The position numbers and the translations under genes are program-made. The notes beneath the pieces were generated by a model, which was not told the DNA's origin, did not search any database, and was given only the letters and a program-made list of their open reading frames with translations. A stretch of 41,252 bases of DNA from Candidatus Scalindua sp. (GTDB lineage: Bacteria > Planctomycetota > Brocadiia > Brocadiales > Scalinduaceae), in contig JAIQZR010000016.1 in assembly GCA_021777035.1 (NCBI GenBank), positions 1-41,252 of the forward strand. Direction: 5' to 3'. Positions 27,300-35,035 of this stretch are shown piece by piece (position 1 is the first letter of the stretch; each line of letters starts with the position of its first letter).

Positions 27300-27584
27300 A
27301 TGTCGGTTAAAGTAAGAATTCCAACACCATTAAGGTCGTTAACAAACGGATCGGAAGAAGTTGTTGTAGAAGGTAATTCGATTAAAGAAGTAATTGATAA
27401 TCTTGAAACTAATTATAACGGGTTTAAAGCACGTCTCTGCGATGAGAAGGGACAAATCAGAAGATTTATTAACTTCTACCTTAATGATGAAGATATAAGG
27501 TTTAAAGATAATCAAGAAACCCCGGTAAGCGATGGAGATCAAATTTCAATAGTCCCGGCAATTGCAGGAGGAAGCGCTCTCTGA
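27300..27584 (+). CDS. CysO/MoaD/ThiS-family sulfur carrier with masked GG tail
   Basis: This 94-residue ubiquitin-fold protein closely follows the style of mycobacterial CysO: VRIPTPLRSLTNG at the start, a long VIDNLETNYNGF helix, RRFINFYLNDEDIRF, then DGDQISIVPAIAGG at 78-91. In active carriers the C-terminal Gly-Gly is adenylated and turned into a thiocarboxylate that delivers sulfide to a PLP enzyme. Here GG (90-91) is followed by SAL, so three residues must be removed first, as with carriers needing a JAMM/Mec-type protease. It lies 90 bases after the threonine-synthase-like gene with AAAGAGGT before its ATG, and probably shares the SAM-riboswitch transcript. Confidence 0.9.
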   Translation: MSVKVRIPTPLRSLTNGSEEVVVEGNSIKEVIDNLETNYNGFKARLCDEKGQIRRFINFYLNDEDIRFKDNQETPVSDGDQISIVPAIAGGSAL

Positions 27585-27633
27585 GCGTGTTAATTTATGG
27601 AAGACACTTGGGCCTGAAACGCTTCAAGCACAA

Positions 27634-28338
27634 TCAGATTGTGGCTTTCTTGTAGAAATCTTCGATCAATTCTCTAGGCACGCTTATATCTGACACTATC
27701 AGTTCTCCGGTATATTCTTTGCCGCATTCCTGAAAAAAGCCAGTCTTAGCCGCAACAAAAGTGACTGTTTTGGTTGCTTTTACCGCAGTCCCAAGTACTA
27801 CCCCGTCATCACAACTCAACCCTGAGGGTATGTCAACTGATACGACAGGTATATCGACCTCATTAATTTTATCTATTAAAATCCGGACAGGCCCTCCTAC
27901 CTCGCCCCTTAAACCTGTTCCAAAAATTGCGTCAACAATCACATTATAATTGTGAAGCACTTTTCCGATTTCTTCAATATGCCCTTTCTCTAATTCTTCA
28001 ATCTCAAGGCCCATATTCCTCAAAATCTGCAGGTTTGTTGAAGCATCACCACCGGAAAGAGCACTAGGCACCTCTTTCATTAAGTATACAGAGACACCCA
28101 CTCCTTTATTATGAAGGTGTCTGGCAATAACAAACCCATCGCCACCATTATTACCTTTTCCACAAAAAATTGCCACTCTAGCCCTATCTGTTCCGAGCAG
28201 CATCTTTTCAACCTCTTCTGCAACATTTCTGCCTGCATTTTCCATTAATAAAATACCGGGAATCCCATACTCTTCTATCGCCTTTCGATCAATCTCCCTT
28301 ATTTCATCCCTCCCTAATGCCCTTTTAATGATGCTCAT
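27634..28338 (-). CDS. nnrE: NAD(P)H-hydrate epimerase
   Basis: NnrE (YjeF N-terminal domain) epimerises damaged R-NAD(P)HX so that a partner dehydratase can repair it. The protein shows MENAGRNVAEEVEKML, the glycine-rich GKGNNGGDGFVIARHL, VDAIFGTGLRGEV, and VDIPSGLSCDDG, all hallmarks. I place the start at 28338 (MSIIKRALGRDEIREID, 234 residues), as GAAAGG is well placed upstream; the frame can extend to 28413 but then runs through the upstream palindrome. The C-terminal ADP/ATP-dependent dehydratase domain (NnrD) is absent, so the partner must be encoded elsewhere. Confidence 0.93.
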   Translation of the reverse strand: MSIIKRALGRDEIREIDRKAIEEYGIPGILLMENAGRNVAEEVEKMLLGTDRARVAIFCGKGNNGGDGFVIARHLHNKGVGVSVYLMKEVPSALSGGDASTNLQILRNMGLEIEELEKGHIEEIGKVLHNYNVIVDAIFGTGLRGEVGGPVRILIDKINEVDIPVVSVDIPSGLSCDDGVVLGTAVKATKTVTFVAAKTGFFQECGKEYTGELIVSDISVPRELIEDFYKKATI

Positions 28339-28363
28339 TAAACAACCTTTCAATTTAAAAAAT

Positions 28364-28410
28364 CGTAACTTAACAATGCAATGCTTTTGGAGTTGCATTG
28401 TTAAGTTACG
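28364..28410. repeat. Perfect 18-bp inverted repeat upstream of nnrE
   Basis: CGTAACTTAACAATGCAA (28364-28381) and its exact complement (28393-28410) are separated by 11 bases. It sits 26 bases upstream of the nnrE start codon on the minus strand, so an nnrE transcript starting above it would carry a strong 5' hairpin. No T-tract is present. It resembles the 21-bp hairpin at 17958-18011 in geometry and partly in sequence (AACAAT cores). Confidence 0.75.
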
Positions 28411-28593
28411 CACATATTCCTTAAGCTGTCAATTCTTTTTAAATATTTAAAATGTTATAAAGATTGTCATGGCAGTTTTGGTAGATATCTCCTTGGCCAC
28501 ACACAAAAACTACTTGACGGTGTCATCTATTTTTTTTAGTATCTAGGAAACATATTAAACTATTGTACTCATTAGAAATAGGCGGTATTTAAA

Positions 28594-28950
28594 ATGGCAA
28601 AAGTCAGATGTCCCGGTAGTATGAAAACTATGGTACCTGAACCACTTGAAAGAAAGTGTCCAAAATGCGGTAGTATGATTGAGATTTGGAGCGACGAGGA
28701 AAAAGCCGACTGTACATGCGGAGAAACAGTGTTTAAAGACAAGGCCCCTACGTGCGTAGTATGGTGTAGTGCTGCGGAAGAGTGCCTGGGAGATATTTTT
28801 GACGTAAAACAGATGAAGGCGGATGCAAAAAAGAAAGCGGCTGCAGAGGGAAATCCGGAATTCGTCGCACAGGTTGCGGAGAAAATCAAGAAGGAAAAAG
28901 ATAAAAACTGTGCTCAGATAAAAGAGGAGTTTAAGAAAGAGAAAAAATAA
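28594..28950 (+). CDS. Zinc-ribbon protein with conserved PTCVVWCSAAEEC motif
   Basis: A 118-residue soluble protein. Residues 22-42 hold a zinc-ribbon CPKCG...CTCG. Further on, APTCVVWCSAAEECLGDIF (about 51-69) is a second Cys cluster. The last 45 residues are a charged Lys/Glu helix (coiled-coil-like). Similar small proteins occur in anaerobic deltaproteobacteria and planctomycetes, sometimes labelled phosphohydrolase, but I know of no proven function. The cysteines could bind zinc or a cluster. It is a single gene, with plus-strand neighbours distant. Start choice is supported by the conserved MAKVRCPGSMK beginning. Confidence 0.75.
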   Translation: MAKVRCPGSMKTMVPEPLERKCPKCGSMIEIWSDEEKADCTCGETVFKDKAPTCVVWCSAAEECLGDIFDVKQMKADAKKKAAAEGNPEFVAQVAEKIKKEKDKNCAQIKEEFKKEKK

Positions 28951-28993
28951 GATAGCTAACGCACTTTCCATTGTATAATACACATTAGGCGCA

Positions 28994-29062
28994 GGCCATA
29001 AGGCGGCTGGTGAGCAACCGGCTTCTGTGTGCGTCCGGTATAACCACATTAGGACTATGGCC
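28994..29062 (+). ncRNA. Candidate small structured RNA
   Basis: This is a GC-rich island in an AT-rich gap. GGCCATA (28994-29000) pairs exactly with TATGGCC (29056-29062) to enclose about 55 bases that contain GCTGG/CCGGC and a possible TGTG/CACA helix, giving a three-way-junction-like fold. A TATAAT box at 28974-28979 would start a transcript just before it. CACATTAGG occurs once on each side of the 5' part (28981-28989 and 29045-29053). I do not recognise the family, and the strand is inferred from the TATAAT only. Confidence 0.35.
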
Positions 29063-30001
29063 AAGTCTTAGTAAATGCCTTATAACAAAATTGAGGGGCC
29101 AGCAAACTTAGTACATGGGGAAAATCAGTGTCTTTCGCTTGCCGTAATATCCCCTTACCCATTCCATTGTTTTCAATTTAAATACAACCAGATTTCTACA
29201 ACATCTCACTCTTTAAAATATCTGCCATTCTGTACAATTATCTATGCTTCGATAGAAGTTTTATAATTTTTTAACTCGCTGTTCGCTAAATCACATATTC
29301 TAGAATTCACTGTGGCTGCCAATTTTCTTAAAAAAAGCAAATGAACTATCGGTGGATATATACCGGTAATTATGTTTTAGCTTTTTTGTCAATAATGTGA
29401 CACTTAAAAACCATTAAAGTGATATATAGGAGGATTCTCTTTCTGCTTAAAGCCATAACTTCTGTGATTTCAGGTGCTTATCAAATTGCTATTTAGTATG
29501 GAGATTTTGTATTGAATAGTGATTTAATTCTTTACTGGCGCATTCTTGACAGTTTTTATTATTCTTCACTACTCTTTTAAAATCTTAAATATCAGAAATA
29601 TATTTTTATTTATAACCGCGATAGATCATAATAATATTTTGCACGCTATAGCCGTAACTTCTTGGTAGTGCTAACATTATGCGATTCAAAATGAACTTCA
29701 ACAAACAATATAAATACGAAAACCGCATTATTTATATTGTTTTTATAGGAAATGTATGTTTTTGGCCCCGCTATTGCTTACTATTCTGCTTCCTTGTTTT
29801 AATATGTGAATTTATTATTTCTAAAAAAACTTTAATATTCATGGCCATCGGCAGCTTTAAATTGATTCAGTGGATACCCACTGTGTAGTAATCACTTAAT
29901 AGCCTATTATTTCCCCTCCGGAAGTCTGATAGAACTTGCCGGTGGCGTGAATTATTACCTTGACTTTCCTTTTCTTATTGCTTTAACAACTCGTAGTATA
30001 G

Positions 30002-30070
30002 GTTGAAATTAGCCGTTTTTAGTGTTGGAACTAGCCGTTTTAGTTGGGCGGATTTAGCCACTTATTTAGG
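30002..30070. repeat. Imperfect tandem repeats upstream of the porin
   Basis: Two 22-base units, GTTGAAATTAGCCGTTTTTA-GT (30002-30023) and GTTGGAACTAGCCGTTTTAG-TT (30024-30045), are followed by a poorer third copy with TTTAGCCACTTATTTAG up to 30070. They end about 110 bases before the porin start and could be binding sites for a regulator of that gene. Confidence 0.5.
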
Positions 30071-30179
30071 GTGGTGTTTGCTTAACTTTGGAGTGTATTT
30101 GCAGGTAGGTATGTATCGTAGTATTTTATTTCGTAGCTACAGATTATAGTATTTTAACTTTTTTATGGGGAGGTAGATG

Positions 30180-31772
30180 ATGGGTAAAATGAAGTTTTAT
30201 TTGTTGTTGCCAATGATCGCCGTTTTGGCGTTTGGCAGCATATCTTTTGCACAGAGCATTGATAAGGAAGCACTTAAAGCCGAGATTAGAGCTGAGTTGA
30301 AAGCCGAGCTTAAACGAGAACTGATGGCAGAACTCAAAAGCGAAACAAAGGCAGACATTCAAGAGGCAACAATCGGCATGAGGAGTGTATTAAAGGCCGA
30401 TTTCAGAGATGAAATTAGATCCGAAATTATGCAGGAGGATATCAAGGCAACAGTCGCTGAATGCTTGGCAGGTGATGGTTGTGGCGATATCCTTGGCGGC
30501 CTATTTAAAGGTGTAACGGTTGGTGGTTTTTTAGATGTTAATTACATGTACAACATGAGAAACCACGGAGAAGGTTATGGGACGGCGCGAAGTCCAGGTT
30601 TTGGTGGTGCCGCTCAAGCACGTGAGAATGCGAACGGTATAGTAAACTTCATAGGCGAAAATGAAGATAACCAATTCACTCTTGAAAACTTCGCAATGTT
30701 CTTTGACAAAGCAATAACCGACGAAGACCCGATAGGTTGGCAAATGCATACGTATTGGGGTGAAAAGGCTAAGCGGATTACCTTCTTAGGAGAGGGTACA
30801 GGTACTGCGGGCGGTTCAGACGATACAGCAAGAAATGATATATTTACCATTGCTGCAGCAAATATTTCCTGGAACGCGCCTGTGTTCGGAAAACATGTTA
30901 AGCTTACAATGGGTAAGATGTATACGTGGATAGGGTATGAATTGGTAGAAAACATAGGCAACCCGAACTATACGCACGGAATGGTTTATAATAATGCAAT
31001 ACCATTCACTCACATGGGTATCAGTGCGGATGTATCCGAATTTCTCCCAGGTGACAAGGTGGGTTTAACACTATACTACGTTAACGGGTGGGATTCTTTC
31101 ATAGATAATAACGAAGCAAAGTCATTTGGAGCATACCTGACATATGCGCCAAATGATGACTTCTTCATCTCTCTGGGAGTTATATACGGTAACGAAGGTT
31201 GGAATAATCGTGAAGGATCTCTTGATCCAGGTGGACCGCTAGGTGCAGCAGCTGTCGCTTTGAACACAACCGGGTTTGCAAGTAACAATAACGGTGGAGC
31301 CACAATGATGTATGACATTGTAATGACATACGCATTGCCACAGGTAGAGAAATTAAGTCTCGGGTTTAACTGGGATCATGGTTATGTAGAAGATTTCGTT
31401 ATTCACAATGACGGAAGCGGCGTTTTAGGTTCTACCATAACAGGTACATCAGGTGCTCACTGGTGGGCGGCTGTAACTTACGCGATGTATGATTTTACAG
31501 ACAACCAGCAGGGTGCTTTTAGATGGGAGTACTTTGACGATTCTGACGGCGCAAAAGCATTTGGTAATACAATGTACTCGTTAACTTATACGCACAATAT
31601 AACAGTGAGAAATCATCTTTTGCTTAGACCGGAAATTCGGTATAACAAATATAGTATAGATACCGATGCCGTTGGCAGGGTTCCTGGTGCTGACTTTTTG
31701 ACACCTGGCGATAAAGGTAATACTGCTGATGATGAGGTGATCCTGGCTTTTGGTGCTGAATATGTATTCTAA
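30180..31772 (+). CDS. Outer-membrane porin-like beta-barrel protein
   Basis: The product is a secreted protein of about 530 residues. GGGGAGGT before the start fits the second of two adjacent ATGs (30180) better than the first (30177). A signal peptide (KFYLLLPMIAVLAFGSISFAQS) is followed by a charged coiled-coil (about residues 25-80, repeating KAEIRAELKAELKRELMAELK-like units). The remainder alternates polar and aromatic residues and ends AFGAEYVF, the terminal Phe expected for BAM-dependent barrels. The N-terminal coil followed by a barrel suggests a porin that anchors to peptidoglycan or trimerises. Substrate unknown. Long 5' leader region; likely strongly expressed given the strong Shine-Dalgarno. 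Confidence 0.82.
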   Translation: MGKMKFYLLLPMIAVLAFGSISFAQSIDKEALKAEIRAELKAELKRELMAELKSETKADIQEATIGMRSVLKADFRDEIRSEIMQEDIKATVAECLAGDGCGDILGGLFKGVTVGGFLDVNYMYNMRNHGEGYGTARSPGFGGAAQARENANGIVNFIGENEDNQFTLENFAMFFDKAITDEDPIGWQMHTYWGEKAKRITFLGEGTGTAGGSDDTARNDIFTIAAANISWNAPVFGKHVKLTMGKMYTWIGYELVENIGNPNYTHGMVYNNAIPFTHMGISADVSEFLPGDKVGLTLYYVNGWDSFIDNNEAKSFGAYLTYAPNDDFFISLGVIYGNEGWNNREGSLDPGGPLGAAAVALNTTGFASNNNGGATMMYDIVMTYALPQVEKLSLGFNWDHGYVEDFVIHNDGSGVLGSTITGTSGAHWWAAVTYAMYDFTDNQQGAFRWEYFDDSDGAKAFGNTMYSLTYTHNITVRNHLLLRPEIRYNKYSIDTDAVGRVPGADFLTPGDKGNTADDEVILAFGAEYVF

Positions 31773-31821
31773 ATGTGAATTAGTCAGTTGCCGTACAGAA
31801 ACTTGTTAGCATTTTTATTAT

Positions 31822-31874
31822 CAACCTGCCATTAATGAAAAGCTATCAAATGGGTTTTTCATGTTGGCAGGTTG
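31822..31874. terminator. Long hairpin downstream of the porin
   Basis: CAACCTGCCA (from 31822) pairs with TGGCAGGTTG (to 31874), continued inward by ATGAAAA with TTTTCAT. There is no T-tract right after it, so it may stop or protect the porin mRNA 3' end rather than act alone as a Rho-independent terminator. Confidence 0.55.
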
Positions 31875-31938
31875 AATATCATCTGGAATTAAGTTTGTAA
31901 TGTCGTTATTATGCTGCGCAAATTATTGTTTGTGTAGA

Positions 31939-31985
31939 AACCCAGGTCAAAACATTTCCTCCCCCGTTTTGACTTGGGTTTTTGT
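31939..31985 (+). terminator. Rho-independent terminator
   Basis: AACCCAGGTCAAAAC (31939-31953) pairs with GTTTTGACTTGGGTT (31966-31980), one G-T pair, over a 12-base loop, and is followed by TTTTGTATTT. This is the strongest terminator after the porin gene. The reading frame at 31900-32193 that runs through it is therefore unlikely to be real. Confidence 0.75.
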
Positions 31986-32175
31986 ATTTAAAGGCTCCCT
32001 TATTAAAAATTTATCAATAGGATCTGCCGGTGAAATTCATACTTCAATGCCTGTCCCTTTATTTGCCTACAAAGCAAAACCTCTGACAAGGTGGCTGTTG
32101 TTTCGTAAATCTCGTGCAAATTGTTTTAGCTTTGGGTTGTATGGTATTGTTGTGTTTTGTGACATTTTACATCCC

Positions 32176-32205
32176 ACTAAATCCCCCTTCTAAGGGGGAC
32201 TTAGT
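32176..32205. terminator. Bidirectional palindrome at the end of the zincin gene
   Basis: ACTAAATCCCCCTT (32176-32189) and AAGGGGGACTTAGT (32192-32205) form an almost perfect hairpin two bases after the stop of the minus-strand gene. C/G-rich CCCCC/GGGGG arms of this type are common as dispersed intergenic repeats and can serve as terminators. No long T-tract. Confidence 0.5.
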
Positions 32206-32207
32206 CA

Positions 32208-32822
32208 TCACTTTCCGTAGTTTTTCAGCTCTTCCATTGTCTCAAATGTGACCTGCTTTTCCCCATGCGATTCAGCAAGGGATCTAAGCTCTTCAAATGT
32301 CGAAAAGAGATCGTAGCTCATTGCTGAGATTTGCTCGAAATCAAGGAGCCCCAATCCCCAGAGAAAAGCAAAGCACTTTTCCCGAAGGCCTACACTCAGT
32401 TCCGGATAGCACTCTTCTATCTCATTCTTTCTGGCATCCTTGGTATCATATGAAGGTTTTCCACTCTTTATAAGACGGCTGTCAATATAGACATTCCACA
32501 GGTATTTATACCTTCGGAATGCCCCTGTGCCTTCAGGGGGGACAAGGCTGTCTCTATGCTTAAACTTCTCGTTTAGCTGGTCAGCAACATGCATAAGTTC
32601 ATGCCTGACTCGACCCTCAAGGTTGTCTAAAGAATCCACTATCTCCAAGTCCAGAGATATGTTATCTGAGCTGAGATAGTTCATGTCTATAGGAGAATCT
32701 GCGGGAGTGTGTTTAATAGTAATCTTTTCCAATTTCTGATTTATACCCAGCTCCTCAACGACATTCTCAATCATCTTACATATCTGATCACTTTTGTCAA
32801 AACCATCATCAATCTTAAGCAT
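32208..32822 (-). CDS. Zincin-like (HExxH) protein of unknown function
   Basis: The 204-residue soluble protein has no signal peptide. It has a clear HELMH motif inside EGRVRHELMHVADQLNEKF (about residues 71-89), the hallmark of zinc metallopeptidases; a third ligand cannot be assigned with confidence, though several Asp/Glu/His residues follow. The upstream half has a beta-rich SDNISLDLEIVDSL, as expected for the sheet before a zincin active helix. I recognise no named family. It has its own transcript with a hairpin directly after the stop codon. A predicted cytoplasmic peptidase or a substrate-binding homologue, undecided. Confidence 0.7.
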   Translation of the reverse strand: MLKIDDGFDKSDQICKMIENVVEELGINQKLEKITIKHTPADSPIDMNYLSSDNISLDLEIVDSLDNLEGRVRHELMHVADQLNEKFKHRDSLVPPEGTGAFRRYKYLWNVYIDSRLIKSGKPSYDTKDARKNEIEECYPELSVGLREKCFAFLWGLGLLDFEQISAMSYDLFSTFEELRSLAESHGEKQVTFETMEELKNYGK

Positions 32823-33023
32823 ATATGCATACCTTTCTATAAGTATAATTCGAATCTTACTGTTTAATAAATATTGTTTTTCGCCTCCGCAATGTTATTA
32901 CAACAACCAGGCAAATTCAACTTTTTTCTCTTAACACGGAGTTGCAGCGCATCACAAGGACGATCATACAACATAAATGATTGACTAATCAGTCATCAGG
33001 GGGTAAATTTGCATATTAAGGTT

Positions 33024-33345
33024 CACCGCAAAGTCGCAAAGAGCGCAAAAGGAGATTAAGTGTGATGAAAGAAGGAGACAGCCTGCCCTGGTGTGATCCG
33101 CTCTGCGGTCTGGGTCTGGGATTGTCAAAAAAATCATAGGTGCTGCAATGAAGATATAGTAGTGTAGGATGGGTTAAACGAAGTGAACCCATCATTATTG
33201 TTTTGTTGGGTGCGCTTTGCTTCACCCAACCTACTCTTGTAAATTTTAAATCAGGAATTTTAGATTAATTTCAATGGTCCAATTATAAAGAGGGGGATTA
33301 AGAGAATAGTCAATAATCTTTGAAACTTTGCGCTCATTGCGGTGC
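33024..33345. repeat. Inverted pair of CACCGCAA/GAGCGCAAA repeats
   Basis: CACCGCAAAGTCGCAAAGAG followed by CGCAAAAGG lies at 33024-33052. An inverted relative, reading CACCGCAATGAGCGCAAAG on the minus strand, lies at 33326-33345. GCAAAGxCGCAAAG repeats of this type are scattered in many anaerobe genomes. The pair encloses the 33164-33234 repeat. Confidence 0.55.
33164..33234. repeat. MITE-like GTAGGATGGGTT palindrome
   Basis: The outer arms GTAGG...CCTAC enclose two hairpins: GGGTTAAACGAAGTGAACCC (33170-33189) and TTGGGTGCGCTTTGCTTCAC with CCAA behind it (33206-33229). The pattern, with GATGGGTT...AACCCATC and a TGGGT..ACCCA partner, is a dispersed non-coding repeat seen in many bacterial genomes. 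Confidence 0.7.
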
Positions 33346-33357
33346 ATAAAATTTTAA

Positions 33358-33553
33358 AAGGGGGTAGTCGGTTAGCTCCTCCTTGTTACTACGGGCTAAA
33401 GGTGTTACCCAGTAGTAGCAAGGGCGAAATCGCTCTTTGTAGCAACGCAATGGCCTTGTTCTGCCATCAACAGTTGGTTGTCTTGCCATTGTATCGATTG
33501 ATCTCCATGTTCTCATTGTACTGGGGCAAGAGGAGCAAACCGACTACCCCCTT
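33358..33553. mobile_element. 196-bp MITE with TIRs and 8-bp target duplication
   Basis: Both ends carry AAGGGGGTAGTCGGTT followed by a GCTCCTC-type continuation (33358-33384 and, inverted, about 33527-33553), about 27 bp with two or three differences. The element is flanked by AATTTTAA at 33350-33357 and 33554-33561, an 8-bp direct repeat. No transposase is encoded, so it would be mobilised in trans. Direct 8-bp AT-rich duplications are made by several IS families; I cannot name the parent. Confidence 0.75.
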
Positions 33554-33628
33554 AATTTTAATTGAGGAATTTCTGCCTACTGTCAGGCAGGGAAAAATCC
33601 TTAAATACCTTAATACCTAAATGAACAT

Positions 33629-34966
33629 ATGGCTGACTTATTTGATGCAAGGGCAGAATCTGCAAAGAAATCACCACTGGCGGAAAGGATGAGGCCACAA
33701 AATCTGAATGAATTTGTCGGGCAGGAACATCTTGTTGGGCCAGATAGAATTATTCGCGGATTTATGGATAGGAAAGAATTAGTATCAATGATTTTGTGGG
33801 GCCCGCCCGGAGTGGGAAAAACAACCTTGGCCTTAATTATTGCCAGGGCACTTGACGCCCATTTTGTCTCTTTCTCGGCCGTGTTATCAGGTGTCAAGGA
33901 CATACGTGCTGTCATTGAAGATGCCAGGCAACAGCTTAAATATTACGGCAAAAGGACCATTCTTTTTGTTGATGAGATACATCGGTTTAATAAGTCCCAG
34001 CAGGATGCCTTTCTTCATCACGTGGAAGACGGTACTATTACATTAATTGGTGCTACGACAGAAAACCCTTCATTTGAAATAAATGCGCCCCTTCTCTCTC
34101 GCTGTAAAATACTGGTACTGAAACAACTCACTACAGCCAACATCAAAACAATAATCACAAAGACCTTATCAGATAAAGAACGTGGATTAGGAAGTTTAAA
34201 AGTCAGAATAAATGAGGACGCCATCAATTTTATTACGAATCTTTCACATGGAGAGGCAAGAGTGGCTTTAAATACTATTGAGACGGCCTTATTGCTAACA
34301 AGTCCCAACCATAACGAAGAGAGAATCATCACTTTAAATATAGCCCAAGAGGCCATGCAACGAAAGGCACTTCTTTATGATAAAGGAGGGGAAGAGCATT
34401 ACAATGTGATCTCCGCTTTTATTAAATCCATGCGAGGCAGTGATCCTGATGCCGCCCTCTATTGGCTGGCACGTATGCTGGAAGCGGGTGAAGACCCTCT
34501 CTTTATTGCGCGTCGCATGGTTATTTTTGCCTCAGAAGATATTGGCAATGCCGATCCGGTTGCCATTCAGGTGGCGGTGTCAATAAAAGATGCGTTCCAT
34601 TTTGTCGGAATGCCGGAAGGATGGATACCGTTATCACAGGGTGTAACTTATCTTGCTACTGCACCAAAGAGCAACGCCTCCTATAAGGCTTATCTAAGCG
34701 CGTTAAATGATGTCAAAGAGAAAGGAGCACTAGGAGTACCGCTTCATATAAGAAATGCACCAACACCTCTTATGAAAGACCTTGGTTATGGAAAAGGATA
34801 CAAGTATCCGCATGATCATGGAGGCTATGCAGAACAATCCTATTTACCAAAAGAGCTTCAAGATAGAGAATATTATAAACCGACAGACTATGGTTTTGAC
34901 AAAGAGATCAAGAAGCGGCTTGCATTCTTTAAATCAAAACGAAAACAGGATAAATATCACTTATAA
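33629..34966 (+). CDS. rarA: Replication-associated recombination protein RarA (MgsA)
   Basis: This AAA+ ATPase acts at stalled replication forks. The 445-residue protein begins MADLFDARAESAKKSPLAER, then RPQNLNEFVGQEHLVG. The Walker A is GPPGVGKTT (58-66), Walker B is ILFVDEIHRFNKSQQDAFL (111-129), and sensor 1 is GATTENPSFEINAPLLSRC. The C-terminal tetramerisation domain includes RGSDPDAALYWLARMLEAGEDP and LPKEL. Length and motifs are as in E. coli RarA and eukaryotic WRNIP1/Mgs1. The MITE lies directly upstream. The next gene starts 70 bases downstream on the same strand. Confidence 0.97.
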   Translation: MADLFDARAESAKKSPLAERMRPQNLNEFVGQEHLVGPDRIIRGFMDRKELVSMILWGPPGVGKTTLALIIARALDAHFVSFSAVLSGVKDIRAVIEDARQQLKYYGKRTILFVDEIHRFNKSQQDAFLHHVEDGTITLIGATTENPSFEINAPLLSRCKILVLKQLTTANIKTIITKTLSDKERGLGSLKVRINEDAINFITNLSHGEARVALNTIETALLLTSPNHNEERIITLNIAQEAMQRKALLYDKGGEEHYNVISAFIKSMRGSDPDAALYWLARMLEAGEDPLFIARRMVIFASEDIGNADPVAIQVAVSIKDAFHFVGMPEGWIPLSQGVTYLATAPKSNASYKAYLSALNDVKEKGALGVPLHIRNAPTPLMKDLGYGKGYKYPHDHGGYAEQSYLPKELQDREYYKPTDYGFDKEIKKRLAFFKSKRKQDKYHL

Positions 34967-35035
34967 GGGAATAATTTTGAATGAAATAACGTCAATACAA
35001 CAAGAAAGCACAATTCTAACCAAAGACAAACATTT

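Larger units (their letters stand above)
28951..30176. other. 1.2-kb gap with little coding signal
   Basis: No supported protein gene. The plus-strand frames at 29075-29266 and 29679-29888 are AT-rich, lack ribosome-binding sites and look accidental. Worth noting are the GC-rich folded segment at 28994-29062 and the near-tandem repeats at 30002-30070 (both listed separately). The remainder is very AT-rich spacer. A TTGACA-18-TACTCT pair at 29546-29575 is promoter-like but has no obvious product. Confidence 0.5.
32823..33628. other. Repeat-rich 0.8-kb gap
   Basis: No supported gene. It holds a palindromic TGACTAATCAGTCA site (32982-32995), GCAAAG-type repeats at 33024-33052 and, inverted, at 33321-33345, a GTAGG...CCTAC repeat (33164-33234) and a MITE (33358-33553). 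The translated frames within it, such as 33016-33225 and 33342-33620, are readings of the repeats. Confidence 0.7.

Noticed and set aside
29546-29575. TTGACA-18-TACTCT promoter-like pair
   Set aside because: No gene or structured RNA follows within a reasonable distance; expected by chance in AT-rich DNA.
29679-29888. Plus-strand ORF rich in Phe/Ile/Cys
   Set aside because: AT-rich chance frame without Shine-Dalgarno sequence.
31900-32193. Plus-strand ORF of 97 codons
   Set aside because: It runs through a strong terminator hairpin and has no ribosome-binding site or protein-like pattern.
32982-32995. TGACTAATCAGTCA, TetR-operator-like
   Set aside because: Only 5-bp arms and no regulator gene nearby; cannot be supported.
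33016-33225. Minus-strand ORF ending in SLRLCGEP
   Set aside because: It is a reading of the GCAAAG and GTAGG repeats.
33342-33620. Plus-strand ORF across the MITE
   Set aside because: It spans both inverted ends of the MITE and has no transposase motif.
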